This document shows, in pieces, positions 1 to 7,971 of a stretch of DNA of 15,672 nucleotides. A program made the translations under genes and the position numbers. The DNA is from an uncultured Bacilli bacterium (GTDB taxonomy: Bacteria; Bacillota_I; Bacilli_A; RF39; UBA660). The notes beneath the pieces are model-generated. The model was not told the DNA's origin and did no database searches. It saw nothing but the letters and a program-made list of their open reading frames with translations. The stretch is from positions 1 through 15,672 of the forward strand of contig CALVIA010000021.1 of the NCBI GenBank assembly GCA_944329255.1, read 5' to 3'. Within the stretch, counting starts at the first letter, position 1, and every line of letters begins with the position of its first letter.

Positions 1-26
1 CTAGTACATATATAAATAAATTAAAC

Positions 27-1241
27 TTATAATGATTTTAATATATATGGATCATCACTTGTTCCAATACCATCTACTACAATGACATTAGACTTTAGAT
101 ATACGGCTGGCACAACCCCATTATAACTATACGCATAGCTGTAGAACCCATCCCCACTACTGCCGACATAGGACACACTGTAGCTACTACCAGAGTTAGG
201 CGACAATGTCCAACATAAACTGTTTTTATATAACCAATTGTTCTCTTTACATGTTGTATTGTAATAATTATATAATGTTTCTGTACACTGTGTTCTATCA
301 ACAGCATATCCATAATCACTTGGATATATTAATCCAACTGGTCCTGTCCATTCTGTTTTTGCTATATCAGTGGAATATACAGTTGTCCCTCTTTCATATT
401 CATACATATCTTTTGGTTGTACACTTGATGAAGTATGTCCTCCTAAATACCATACAGCATTTTCATCTACCATACTTTTTAATGTTGAATTTATATATTC
501 TGTTGGACAATCTTTTATTGTATTATTTCGTCCTCCATAACATTCACTTGGGTATGTTCCTCCGTAATATCCTTCATTTAAAAGTATATTTATATCTGCT
601 TTTGTTGTTCCATCTCCTTTGGTTTTACCATCTATTGTTTCCCATATATTATAACCATATCCACCATTTTTATCTGATGCTGATGAATCATAAGAATAGC
701 CTCCTAAAGATTTTTCTTTTACTAGTTTTACTTTACCATCTACTATTCCTATTATTCTCCACACATCTCCATCAAATGAAACATAGTTTTTTACTACTTC
801 ATTACTTCCTGCATATCTTATATTTTGATCATCTGTATCATCTTTTACTAGTCCATTTTCTGTTGCAGCTGTATTATATAAATTTTCTATGTGTGTTGAT
901 AATAAAACATTACACTTATCACTAAAAATAAATTGTTTTATTCCGTCTTCATCAGTTGTAACATTTACACATCCTGTTATTTTTTCATCATTAACTGGAT
1001 TTATTAAATCAGTTGTTATTAAATTTTCTTTCAATAAAGTTTCTATCGTAACACTTGTTATATTTGGATTATATGAATAATATGTTTTAGCGGCATTTTC
1101 TATAACATTAATTATTTTTTTGTATTCTTCTTCTTTTTTCTTTTCAATGCTCCCACCGATATTTGGCACAACAGTAATTAAAATAATTCCTAATACTGCA
1201 ATTATTGCAAGAACTTCTACTAGTGTAAATCCTTTTTTCAT
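27..1241 (-). CDS. Type IV pilin-like adhesin with C-terminal DUF6273-like domain and hypervariable segment (copy 1)
   Basis: The 404-residue protein begins MKKGFTLVEV, a type III prepilin signal: cleavage is expected after Gly4, leaving Phe at +1 and Glu at +5, followed by a hydrophobic helix to about residue 26. A short pilin-like stalk (about 30-115) leads into a 287-residue module (118-404) shared with the gene at 14298-15572. The module resembles DUF6273/formylglycine-enzyme-like C-type-lectin folds: a VWRIIGIVDGKVKLV opening, a VGLIYPSDYGYA block, then W-T-L-S-P, the variable stretch and GVVPAVYLKS. The start has a strong GGAGG eight bases upstream. The gene lies 14 bp behind polC with no visible promoter between, so polC read-through is likely. 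It should be processed by the prepilin peptidase encoded at 7199-7963 and exposed on the surface. Pilin class and domain type are read from motifs; the ligand is unknown. Confidence 0.85.
   Translation of the reverse strand: MKKGFTLVEVLAIIAVLGIILITVVPNIGGSIEKKKEEEYKKIINVIENAAKTYYSYNPNITSVTIETLLKENLITTDLINPVNDEKITGCVNVTTDEDGIKQFIFSDKCNVLLSTHIENLYNTAATENGLVKDDTDDQNIRYAGSNEVVKNYVSFDGDVWRIIGIVDGKVKLVKEKSLGGYSYDSSASDKNGGYGYNIWETIDGKTKGDGTTKADINILLNEGYYGGTYPSECYGGRNNTIKDCPTEYINSTLKSMVDENAVWYLGGHTSSSVQPKDMYEYERGTTVYSTDIAKTEWTGPVGLIYPSDYGYAVDRTQCTETLYNYYNTTCKENNWLYKNSLCWTLSPNSGSSYSVSYVGSSGDGFYSYAYSYNGVVPAVYLKSNVIVVDGIGTSDDPYILKSL
120..221 (-). other. Putative DGR variable region (VR) of adhesin copy 1
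   Basis: This covers residues 341-374. Against the matching part of the second adhesin, the last 24 codons (120-191) carry 21 substitutions in 14 codons, all at first or second codon positions. Examples are AGT/TAT, TAC/AGC, AGT/TTT, GAT/TTT, TTC/GGC and TAT/AGT. Codons 341-343 and 344 add five further changes (AGT/GGT, TTA/CAT, TGG/CGG). Third positions are rich in G and C (GTG, GGC, GTC, GGG, TAC) in a genome that avoids them, and 33 of the 72 core bases are G or C. A nearly invariant GC-rich block at 104-119 ends the segment, where an initiation-of-mutagenic-homing site would sit. The upstream edge is uncertain. The DGR reading is inference from pattern; no template repeat is in view. Confidence 0.7.
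709..890 (-). repeat. Near-identical duplicated block shared with 14980-15161
   Basis: These 182 bases match the second adhesin gene with only three differences by hand comparison. They encode the start of the shared C-terminal module (IENLYNTAATENG through KLVKEKS). The bases upstream, encoding the pilin stalks, do not align. Such identity next to divergent sequence indicates recent module duplication or gene conversion between the two loci. Confidence 0.85.
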
Positions 1242-1255
1242 ATTTTTCCTCCAAT

Positions 1256-4200
1256 TTAAAATAAACTTAACTGACTTGTTTCAGGAAGTCCATTTAGTAT
1301 TCCCATCACTCTCATTTTATCAATTAATGTTTGCGATACTTTTGCTCTATTTTGTAAATCTTCTATACTAAAAAATGGTTGTTTTTCTCTTTCTTCTACT
1401 ATTTTATTTGCTACAATATCTCCAAGACCATCTATTGATCTGAATGGTGGAATTAAAGTTTTGTTATCATCATCAATTAAAAATTTCATTCCATCTGATT
1501 TATTTAAATCTATTTTACCAAATTTGAATCCTCTAGCTGTCATTTCAAGAGCTAATTGTAACACATCTAAAATATTAGATTCTTTATTAGTCATATCAAA
1601 GCCTTTATTTCTAAGTTCAATTATTCTTTTTTTAATTGAATCATATCCTGATACCATTGCATCTATATCATAATCTGCTGTTCTAATTGAGAAATATGCT
1701 GAATAGTACATGATAGGATGGTGTACTTTAAACCATGCTACTCTAAGTGCCATCATTATATATGCAGTTGCATGCGCTTTTGGGAACATATATTTTATTT
1801 TAGAACATGATTCTATATACCATTCAGGAATATTTCCTTCTCTCATTATTTCTTCCCATTTTAACCATTCTTCTTTTTCTTTTGATGGTCTTCCTTTTCT
1901 AACAAATTCCATTATTTTAAATGCATCTAATGGTTTTAATCCGTTATACATTAAATAAACCATTATATCATCACGACATCCAATAACCTCTTTAAAAGGT
2001 ACTATATTATTATCAACTAAATCTTTTGCATTATTTAACCACACATCTGTTCCGTGAGATAACCCTGATATTTTAACAAGTTCAGCAAAAGTACTTGGTT
2101 TTGTGTCTTTTAACATTTCTATAACAAAATTTGTTCCAAATTCTGGAATACCTAATGTCCCTGTTTCACACATTATTTGTTCTTTTGTAACTCCTAATGC
2201 TTCTGGTCCACTAAATAAACTTAATACATCTTTATCATCAAATGGAATATCATACATACTTATTTTAGAAATATCTTGTAACATCCTTAAAACTGTTGGA
2301 TCGTCGTGTCCTAATATATCTAATTTTAATACATAATCATGTATTGCATGGAAATCAAAATGCGTAGTATACCAAGTTGAACTAATATCATCAGCAGGAT
2401 ATTGATAAGGAGTAAAATCAAAAACATTCATATAATTTGGTATAACAACTATTCCACCAGGATGTTGTCCAGTTGTTCTTTTTACACCAACACATCCCAT
2501 AGATAATCTTTCTACTTCAGCAGCTCTCTTTGTTATTCCTTTATCTTCTAAATACCCTTTTACAAATCCATATGCAGTTTTTTCTGCAACAGTTCCAATT
2601 GTTCCAGCTCTATATACATATTCTTCTCCAAACAATACTTTAGTATAATTGTGTGCTTTCCACTGATATTCTCCTGAAAAATTTAGATCTATATCTGGAA
2701 CCTTATCTCCATTAAATCCTAAGAAAGTAGCAAATGGCATATCTTGCCCTTCTTTTTTCATTTTTGTACCACATTCACAAATTCTATCTGGTAAATCATA
2801 ACCTGATGAGTAATCACTACCTAAAGGTTTACCATCTACTTCAAATATACTTTTTTTGCAATTTGGACATACATAATGTGCAGGAAGAGGATTAACCTCT
2901 GTTATTCCCATCATTGTTGCTACAAATGAAGATCCAACTGATCCTCTTGAACCTACAAGATATCCATCATCATTTGATTTTTTTACAAGTTTTTGAGCAA
3001 TTAAATATATAATATCAAATCCATTACCAATTATACTATCCAACTCTTGTTTAATTCTTGCTTTTATTATTTCTGGAAGTTCATCTCCATATACTTCATG
3101 AGCTCTTTTATTAACCATTTGTGTTACTTCATCAGCTGATCCTTCAAATATTGGTGTATATGGTTCTTTTTCATCCTTTATTATTTTAAATTCTTCTATC
3201 ATATCACAAATCAAGTTTGTATTTGTGATAACTATTTCTTTACAGACATCTTCTCCTAAAAAAGAAAAAGCATCTAACATTTCTTTCGTTGTTCTAAAAT
3301 GGAAAGTAGGAATATTTATAATTCCTTTTTTATTAAGTGGATGAAGCCCTCCTCCTGGTACTTTTTGATTAATTATAATTTCTCTATATATTTTATCTTT
3401 TGCATCTAATACATGTGAGTTGCTTGTAGCTACAACCATATTTCCGTTTTCTTTTGCAACTTTAATTATTTTTTCAACATGATTTTTTAATTCATTAAAA
3501 TCATTAAATTCACCCAATTGTACTAGATGATCATATGTATCTAGTGGTTGAACTTCTATATAATCATAGAAATTCATTATATTTCTTAGTTCATCATCCC
3601 CTACGCTCCTTGCTCTTGTAAATACTTCCCCATTTGAACATGCACTTCCTATTAAAAGACCACTTCTTAATTTAATTATTTCACTTTTTAATATTCTTGG
3701 TGTCTTATATAAATATTTTGTATTGGCATAACTAACTAATTTAAATAAATTTCTAATTCCTTCTTCATTTTTTGCAATAATTGTAGTGTGATACAAATTA
3801 CCAAATTTTGAAATATCTTCTTTACTCATTAAATCTTTTAAATCATTTATTTTTTTAACTCCTCTTGCACTTAATTTTTTTAGCATTTTATCTAAAACAA
3901 GTGCAGTAGCTTCTGCATCATAATCAGCTCTATGGTGTGATTCTTCATCAAATACTATATCAAATCTTTTTGTTATAGCTGATAAACTATGCCTTTTTTC
4001 TTCTGGGTTAATTATCCTACTTAATTGCATAGTATCAATAATTACATTTTTAAATTCCCCCATACTATATCTTTCATAAACGGCTTTTATAAATCCTCTA
4101 TCAAACTTTGCATTATGTGCTACTACAGGTAAATCTGCTATCCATTCTTTAAAAGATTTTGTAACTTCTTCTTCATTTCTCTTATCTTTTACCATATCAT

Positions 4201-5569
4201 TAGTAATATGAGTAAATTTAGTTATTCTTTCAGGAATTTCTCTTCCTGGATTGATTAACTCATCAAACCTATCTATAATCTTACCATCTTTAATTTTTAC
4301 CGCACCAATTTCTATTAATGAATCCCCACTTGTGGCATTAAATCCAGTAGTTTCAGTATCAAATACAACATATGTTGTTCCTAAAATTGGTTCTTCTGAA
4401 TTTCCAAATACAATATCCACTTCATCATCAACAACATTTAATTCAACTCCATATAAAACTTTAATTTTTCTTTCATTATTTTTATTAATAGCTTTTACTG
4501 TTTTTAATGCTTCTGGATATGCTTGTAACACATTTTTATCTGTTATTGCTACTGCTTTCATTCCATATTTATATGCTCTTTTTATTAAATTTTCAGCACT
4601 AACAACTCCATCCATTTGACTCATCATAGTGTGAGCATGTAATTCGACTCTTTTTTCTTCACAGTCATCTGTTATTCCTTCTTCTTTAGATGGTATCTCA
4701 ATTATATCTCTTGCATTTAATACTAAATCGTGAGAATATTGATCATTTTTAGTGTACCCTCTTATTTTAATCCACTTTCCTGGTTTTAATTTAGAACACA
4801 AAGACGCAAATTCAACGGCATCTTTTGAAAACACTTTACAATATATACTATCTGTATAATCACTTATTTTTAAAGTTAATATTTTAAAATTACTCTTACT
4901 AGATTCAAAAATATCTGTACCAAATATAAAACATTCTATAATAACATTATTATCTTCACCAATTATATCCTTAATTTCATAATTTGGTTTATTATCAAAT
5001 TCAACACCTAATATACTTTTAATTACTTTTTCTTCTACTTTGTCTTTTTTTAATTCTTCTGTTTCCTTAATTATTTCATTTTTAATTTCTTCATTTTTTT
5101 CTTTGTTTATAATTATAGATATATCATCATTATAACCCATATATTTAAATTCTTTTTTTATTTCTTCAATATATTCATTTAATTTTTTTTCTTCAATTTC
5201 ACTTAATACTTCTATTTTTATTTTATCATCATAATATATATAATTCTCTAAAAACATTTTTGCTGAAAAACTTTTAATATTATTAATTATATATTTAAAA
5301 TATTCATTTAAATATTCATAATTAGTTTTTTTATATTCAATTTTTATTTCTATAATTTCTGTAAATTCATTTTTAAAATAGGTATTAACACCATTTTTTA
5401 ATATATCATAAATATCTATAGGTAAAGTTTCATTTAATTGAATTAAAAAACATGATTTTTTTAATCTTTTATTTATAGATATTTTAACTAATTTCCCATT
5501 ATTAAAAAAATCATAATACTTTTCATCTAAATTAATATTACTTAATAATAATTTTAATTTTTCATCCAT
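1256..5569 (-). CDS. polC: DNA polymerase III alpha subunit, PolC type
   Basis: The 1437-residue protein is the replicative polymerase of low-GC Gram-positives and matches the usual PolC length. Domains in order: N-terminal region (1-200, Lys/Glu-rich near 150-185); OB fold (about 205-300); PHP domain opening at HAHTMMSQMDG (311-321), split by an inserted DnaQ-like 3'-5' exonuclease with DTE (404-406), AHNAKFD (484-490) and HHRADYDAEA (545-554); polymerase core with GSRGS (873-877), zinc cysteines C901, C904, C931 and C933, and catalytic D959-I-D961. It ends in QLSLF, a typical beta-clamp-binding motif. All proofreading and polymerase residues checked are present. The ATG start follows a modest AGGTG site. 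An extended -10 lies just upstream and the serS terminator precedes that, so polC is probably its own unit, running on into the adhesin gene 14 bp downstream. Confidence 0.98.
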   Translation of the reverse strand: MDEKLKLLLSNINLDEKYYDFFNNGKLVKISINKRLKKSCFLIQLNETLPIDIYDILKNGVNTYFKNEFTEIIEIKIEYKKTNYEYLNEYFKYIINNIKSFSAKMFLENYIYYDDKIKIEVLSEIEEKKLNEYIEEIKKEFKYMGYNDDISIIINKEKNEEIKNEIIKETEELKKDKVEEKVIKSILGVEFDNKPNYEIKDIIGEDNNVIIECFIFGTDIFESSKSNFKILTLKISDYTDSIYCKVFSKDAVEFASLCSKLKPGKWIKIRGYTKNDQYSHDLVLNARDIIEIPSKEEGITDDCEEKRVELHAHTMMSQMDGVVSAENLIKRAYKYGMKAVAITDKNVLQAYPEALKTVKAINKNNERKIKVLYGVELNVVDDEVDIVFGNSEEPILGTTYVVFDTETTGFNATSGDSLIEIGAVKIKDGKIIDRFDELINPGREIPERITKFTHITNDMVKDKRNEEEVTKSFKEWIADLPVVAHNAKFDRGFIKAVYERYSMGEFKNVIIDTMQLSRIINPEEKRHSLSAITKRFDIVFDEESHHRADYDAEATALVLDKMLKKLSARGVKKINDLKDLMSKEDISKFGNLYHTTIIAKNEEGIRNLFKLVSYANTKYLYKTPRILKSEIIKLRSGLLIGSACSNGEVFTRARSVGDDELRNIMNFYDYIEVQPLDTYDHLVQLGEFNDFNELKNHVEKIIKVAKENGNMVVATSNSHVLDAKDKIYREIIINQKVPGGGLHPLNKKGIINIPTFHFRTTKEMLDAFSFLGEDVCKEIVITNTNLICDMIEEFKIIKDEKEPYTPIFEGSADEVTQMVNKRAHEVYGDELPEIIKARIKQELDSIIGNGFDIIYLIAQKLVKKSNDDGYLVGSRGSVGSSFVATMMGITEVNPLPAHYVCPNCKKSIFEVDGKPLGSDYSSGYDLPDRICECGTKMKKEGQDMPFATFLGFNGDKVPDIDLNFSGEYQWKAHNYTKVLFGEEYVYRAGTIGTVAEKTAYGFVKGYLEDKGITKRAAEVERLSMGCVGVKRTTGQHPGGIVVIPNYMNVFDFTPYQYPADDISSTWYTTHFDFHAIHDYVLKLDILGHDDPTVLRMLQDISKISMYDIPFDDKDVLSLFSGPEALGVTKEQIMCETGTLGIPEFGTNFVIEMLKDTKPSTFAELVKISGLSHGTDVWLNNAKDLVDNNIVPFKEVIGCRDDIMVYLMYNGLKPLDAFKIMEFVRKGRPSKEKEEWLKWEEIMREGNIPEWYIESCSKIKYMFPKAHATAYIMMALRVAWFKVHHPIMYYSAYFSIRTADYDIDAMVSGYDSIKKRIIELRNKGFDMTNKESNILDVLQLALEMTARGFKFGKIDLNKSDGMKFLIDDDNKTLIPPFRSIDGLGDIVANKIVEEREKQPFFSIEDLQNRAKVSQTLIDKMRVMGILNGLPETSQLSLF

Positions 5570-5593
5570 AACTACACCTACATTCTAAAATTA

Positions 5594-5602
5594 ATTATAT
5601 CA
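5594..5602 (-). promoter_or_regulatory. Extended -10 promoter element for polC
   Basis: The minus strand reads TGATATAAT, a perfect extended -10 (TGn-TATAAT), with no good -35 at 17 bp. The implied transcript start near 5587 gives a very short leader, just long enough for the AGGTG site before the polC ATG. It lies between the serS terminator and polC, which supports independent transcription. Confidence 0.6.
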
Positions 5603-5652
5603 TGTATATTGAAAATATTATATAAATTTATTAATTTTCCCTTATATTTTAT

Positions 5653-5676
5653 AAAAAAAAGAGAATTTCTTCTCTT
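5653..5676 (-). terminator. Rho-independent terminator of serS
   Basis: On the minus strand a perfect 7-bp stem AAGAGAA/TTCTCTT closes a GAAA tetraloop and runs directly into eight T residues. The stem begins within the serS stop codon (5675-5677). Confidence 0.85.
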
Positions 5677-6952
5677 ATCCTATTTTATCTTTTCCACCCA
5701 TATATGGTCTTAAAACTTCTGGAATATTTACTGTTCCATCTATATTATAATTATTTTCTAAAAATGCTATTAATCCTCTTGGTGATGCAACTACTGTATT
5801 ATTTAAAGTATGTAAATAATAATTACCATTTTCTCCTTTAGCTCTTATTCCCAATCTTCTTGCTTGAGCATCCCCTAATGTTGAACAACTTCCTACTTCA
5901 AAATATTTTTTTTGTCTTGGACTCCATGCTTCTATATCACAACTTTTTACTTTTAGATCAGCTAAATCTCCACTACAGCATTCTAATTGTCTTACAGGAA
6001 TATTTAAACTTCTAAAATATTCTACTGTGTACATCCACATTTTATTATACCATTCCATGCTGTCTTCTTTTTTACATAAAACAACCATTTCTTCTTTTTC
6101 AAATTGATGAACTCTATATACTCCTCTTTCTTCTATTCCATGAGCTCCTACTTCTTTTCTAAAGCATGGTGAATAAGATGTAAGAGTTAGTGGTAATGAT
6201 GATTCATTTATAATTTGATCTTTGAATTTACCAATTAAAGAATGCTCACTTGTTCCAATTAAAAATAAATCTTCTCCATCAATTTTATACATCATTGCAT
6301 TCATCTCTTCAAAAGACATTACTCCATTAACAACATCACTTCTAATCATAAATGGTGGAATTACATATGTAAAACCTTTGTTAATCATAAAGTCTCTGGC
6401 ATAACTAATCATTGCAGAATGTAATCTTGCAACATCTCCCATTAAATAATAAAATCCATTTCCGCTTGTTCTTCCAGAAGAATCTTTGTCAATTCCATTT
6501 AATTTAGACATTATATCTGCATGATATGGTATTTCATAATCAGGAACTAATGGCTCTCCAAATTTCTTTAATTCAACATTTTCACTATCATCTTTACCAA
6601 TTGGTACACTTTCATCTATAATATTTGGAATTTTATACATTATTTCTTTTATATTTTTTTCTAATTTTTGTTCATTTATTTCAATATTTTTTAATTCTTC
6701 ATTAATTTCTACTACTTTATCTTTTAGCTTCAAACCCTCTTCTTTTTTCCCATTTCTCATCAAATTTCCAATTTCATCACTTATCTGATTTCTATTTTTT
6801 CTTAAATCATCTGCTTTTATTTTTAAATTTCTATAATCTAAATCCAAATTAAATACTTCATCAACAAGTGGTAATTTGTTATCCTGAAATTTCTTTTTAA
6901 TATTTTCTTTAACTAAATCCTTATTTTCTCTTATTAATTTTATATCAATCAT
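5675..6952 (-). CDS. serS: Serine--tRNA ligase
   Basis: This 425-residue class II aminoacyl-tRNA synthetase charges tRNA-Ser in the cytoplasm, and its length is normal for bacterial SerRS. Residues about 30-105 form the charged antiparallel coiled-coil arm that grips the long variable arm of tRNA-Ser. The catalytic part has the serine-binding TSEH (234-237), motif 2 from FRKEVGAHG through VHQFEKEEMVV (264-291), the conserved EVGSCSTLGDAQARR block (352-366) and motif 3 around NNTVVASPRGLIAFLEN, with Arg392 expected to contact ATP. The ATG start is fixed by AAGGAGG seven bases upstream. Transcription begins at a consensus promoter, passes through a serine-specific T-box leader and stops at the terminator overlapping the stop codon, so the gene is a single-gene unit controlled by uncharged tRNA-Ser. 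Confidence 0.97.
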   Translation of the reverse strand: MIDIKLIRENKDLVKENIKKKFQDNKLPLVDEVFNLDLDYRNLKIKADDLRKNRNQISDEIGNLMRNGKKEEGLKLKDKVVEINEELKNIEINEQKLEKNIKEIMYKIPNIIDESVPIGKDDSENVELKKFGEPLVPDYEIPYHADIMSKLNGIDKDSSGRTSGNGFYYLMGDVARLHSAMISYARDFMINKGFTYVIPPFMIRSDVVNGVMSFEEMNAMMYKIDGEDLFLIGTSEHSLIGKFKDQIINESSLPLTLTSYSPCFRKEVGAHGIEERGVYRVHQFEKEEMVVLCKKEDSMEWYNKMWMYTVEYFRSLNIPVRQLECCSGDLADLKVKSCDIEAWSPRQKKYFEVGSCSTLGDAQARRLGIRAKGENGNYYLHTLNNTVVASPRGLIAFLENNYNIDGTVNIPEVLRPYMGGKDKIG

Positions 6953-6971
6953 TATTATTCCTCCTTAAAAT

Positions 6972-7027
6972 AAATAAAAGACTATTACAGGAGTGAATAA
7001 TCACGGTACCATCCTTGAAATAGTCTT
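6972..7027 (-). terminator. Regulated terminator hairpin of the T-box leader
   Basis: AAGACTATT (7019-7027 on the minus strand) pairs perfectly with AATAGTCTT (6978-6986), followed by a T-rich run (TTTTATTTATTTT). The hairpin encloses the T-box sequence, so tRNA binding there would favour the competing antiterminator and let transcription into serS proceed. Confidence 0.85.
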
Positions 7028-7165
7028 AATTGAAATAACGGCATTACCGGAAATGTTTTCATTTCTCTCAAGAGTAGATTCATAAAATACAAGTATTAAC
7101 TCTCACCAACCGTTAACTCTCTTAAAATTAATATTTTATTACTATTCTCTTTCATCGATTTATAA
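6972..7165 (-). promoter_or_regulatory. T-box leader (tRNA-Ser-responsive riboswitch) of serS
   Basis: Stem I runs from AAGAGAG (7117-7123) through the conserved GGTGAGAG (7100-7107) and back to CTCTTGAGAG. The likely specifier is UCU (7076-7078), a serine codon followed by the usual purine. The T-box sequence AAGGATGGTACCGTGA lies at 7001-7016; its UGGU would pair with the acceptor end of uncharged tRNA. The downstream terminator shares bases with the antiterminator. A specifier encoding serine immediately before serS makes the assignment firm. Confidence 0.93.
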
Positions 7166-7169
7166 ATAA

Positions 7170-7198
7170 ATAATACAATTAATTTTTACTTATGTCAA
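7170..7198 (-). promoter_or_regulatory. Sigma-A promoter of the serS T-box transcript
   Basis: The minus strand has a perfect -35 TTGACA (7193-7198), a 17-bp spacer and -10 TATTAT (7170-7175), predicting a start near 7163. The -35 box begins at the base just after the prepilin peptidase stop codon, so pilD and the serS promoter abut with no terminator between them. Confidence 0.88.
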
Positions 7199-7963
7199 TT
7201 ATATTCCTAATATTTTTAATATAAAATTTACATCAATTTTTAATAATAAACTTATTAAAGCTGCAGTTCCAAGATAAGGTCCAAATGGCAATTCATGTTT
7301 TTTTGCTACTATCAAATTTATTAATGATAAAGGAAGTGCAATAAAACACGATAAAACTATGGAAAATAATGTTACTTGCCATCCAAGTACAAGTCCAAAC
7401 ACAAGCATTAGTTTAATATCGCCAAAACCCATTGATTCTTTTTTAAATAAAAAATCACCTAAAATTTTTATTAATAATAGAAAAACAAAAGGTATTATCA
7501 TATTTATAATAGTTGGAAGTATTATAGAAATTCCACTTTCTAATATTTTTAATATAAATATAGATAATCCACAAAATATTAAAACTTCATCTGATATTAC
7601 CATATATAGTACATCAGATAAAATAATAATTAAAATCATAGAAATAAATATTAAATTAATAAATAAATCTATTGAAATTCCAAATGTTTTGTATGCAATA
7701 ACAAACATTACTCCTGTAAATATTTCAAAAATTGGATAAAAAATTGCAATTTTGTTTTTGCAATTTTTACATTTTCCTCCTTGAATTATATAAGATAAAA
7801 CAGGAATTAATTCTATTGGACTTAATTTATGATTACATTTTGTACAATGTGATGATGGTTTTATTAATGACATTCCTTTAGGAAGTCTATAAGCAACGAC
7901 ATTAAAGAATGAACCAAATATTAATCCAAAAATAAAGAATACTACCATATAATATAATTCCAT
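7199..7963 (-). CDS. pilD: Prepilin peptidase (type IV leader peptidase, A24 family)
   Basis: This 254-residue inner-membrane aspartyl protease cleaves prepilins before the conserved Phe and in many relatives N-methylates the new end. The N-terminal part has the family start GLIFGSFFNVVAYRLP and two CxxC pairs (C40/C43 and C65/C68) of the cytoplasmic zinc-binding loop. The catalytic aspartates are D117 (in SDVLYMVISDEV) and D182 (in GFGDIKLML). About seven to eight hydrophobic segments follow. The ATG start has a GGGGGA site and lies 8 bp behind pilC, so the two are cotranscribed and probably translationally coupled. Its natural substrates would include the two prepilin-like adhesins in this window, whose KG/F and NA/F junctions fit. 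No pilin ATPase gene is adjacent. Confidence 0.95.
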   Translation of the reverse strand: MELYYMVVFFIFGLIFGSFFNVVAYRLPKGMSLIKPSSHCTKCNHKLSPIELIPVLSYIIQGGKCKNCKNKIAIFYPIFEIFTGVMFVIAYKTFGISIDLFINLIFISMILIIILSDVLYMVISDEVLIFCGLSIFILKILESGISIILPTIINMIIPFVFLLLIKILGDFLFKKESMGFGDIKLMLVFGLVLGWQVTLFSIVLSCFIALPLSLINLIVAKKHELPFGPYLGTAALISLLLKIDVNFILKILGI

Positions 7964-7971
7964 AAATCCCC

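Noticed and set aside
425..440. Other clusters of amino-acid differences between the two adhesins (for example TSSSV versus NSLDI, YST versus HRS) as extra variable regions
   Set aside because: Codon comparison there includes third-position and mixed changes (GGA/GGT, ACT/AAC, TCC/AGG), so ordinary divergence is enough.
206..925. Long plus-strand open frame of 239 codons opposite adhesin copy 1
   Set aside because: It is antisense to a convincing prepilin gene, is dominated by Leu, His and Tyr from reversed codons, has no ribosome-binding site and has a parallel antisense frame in copy 2, explained by shared sequence.
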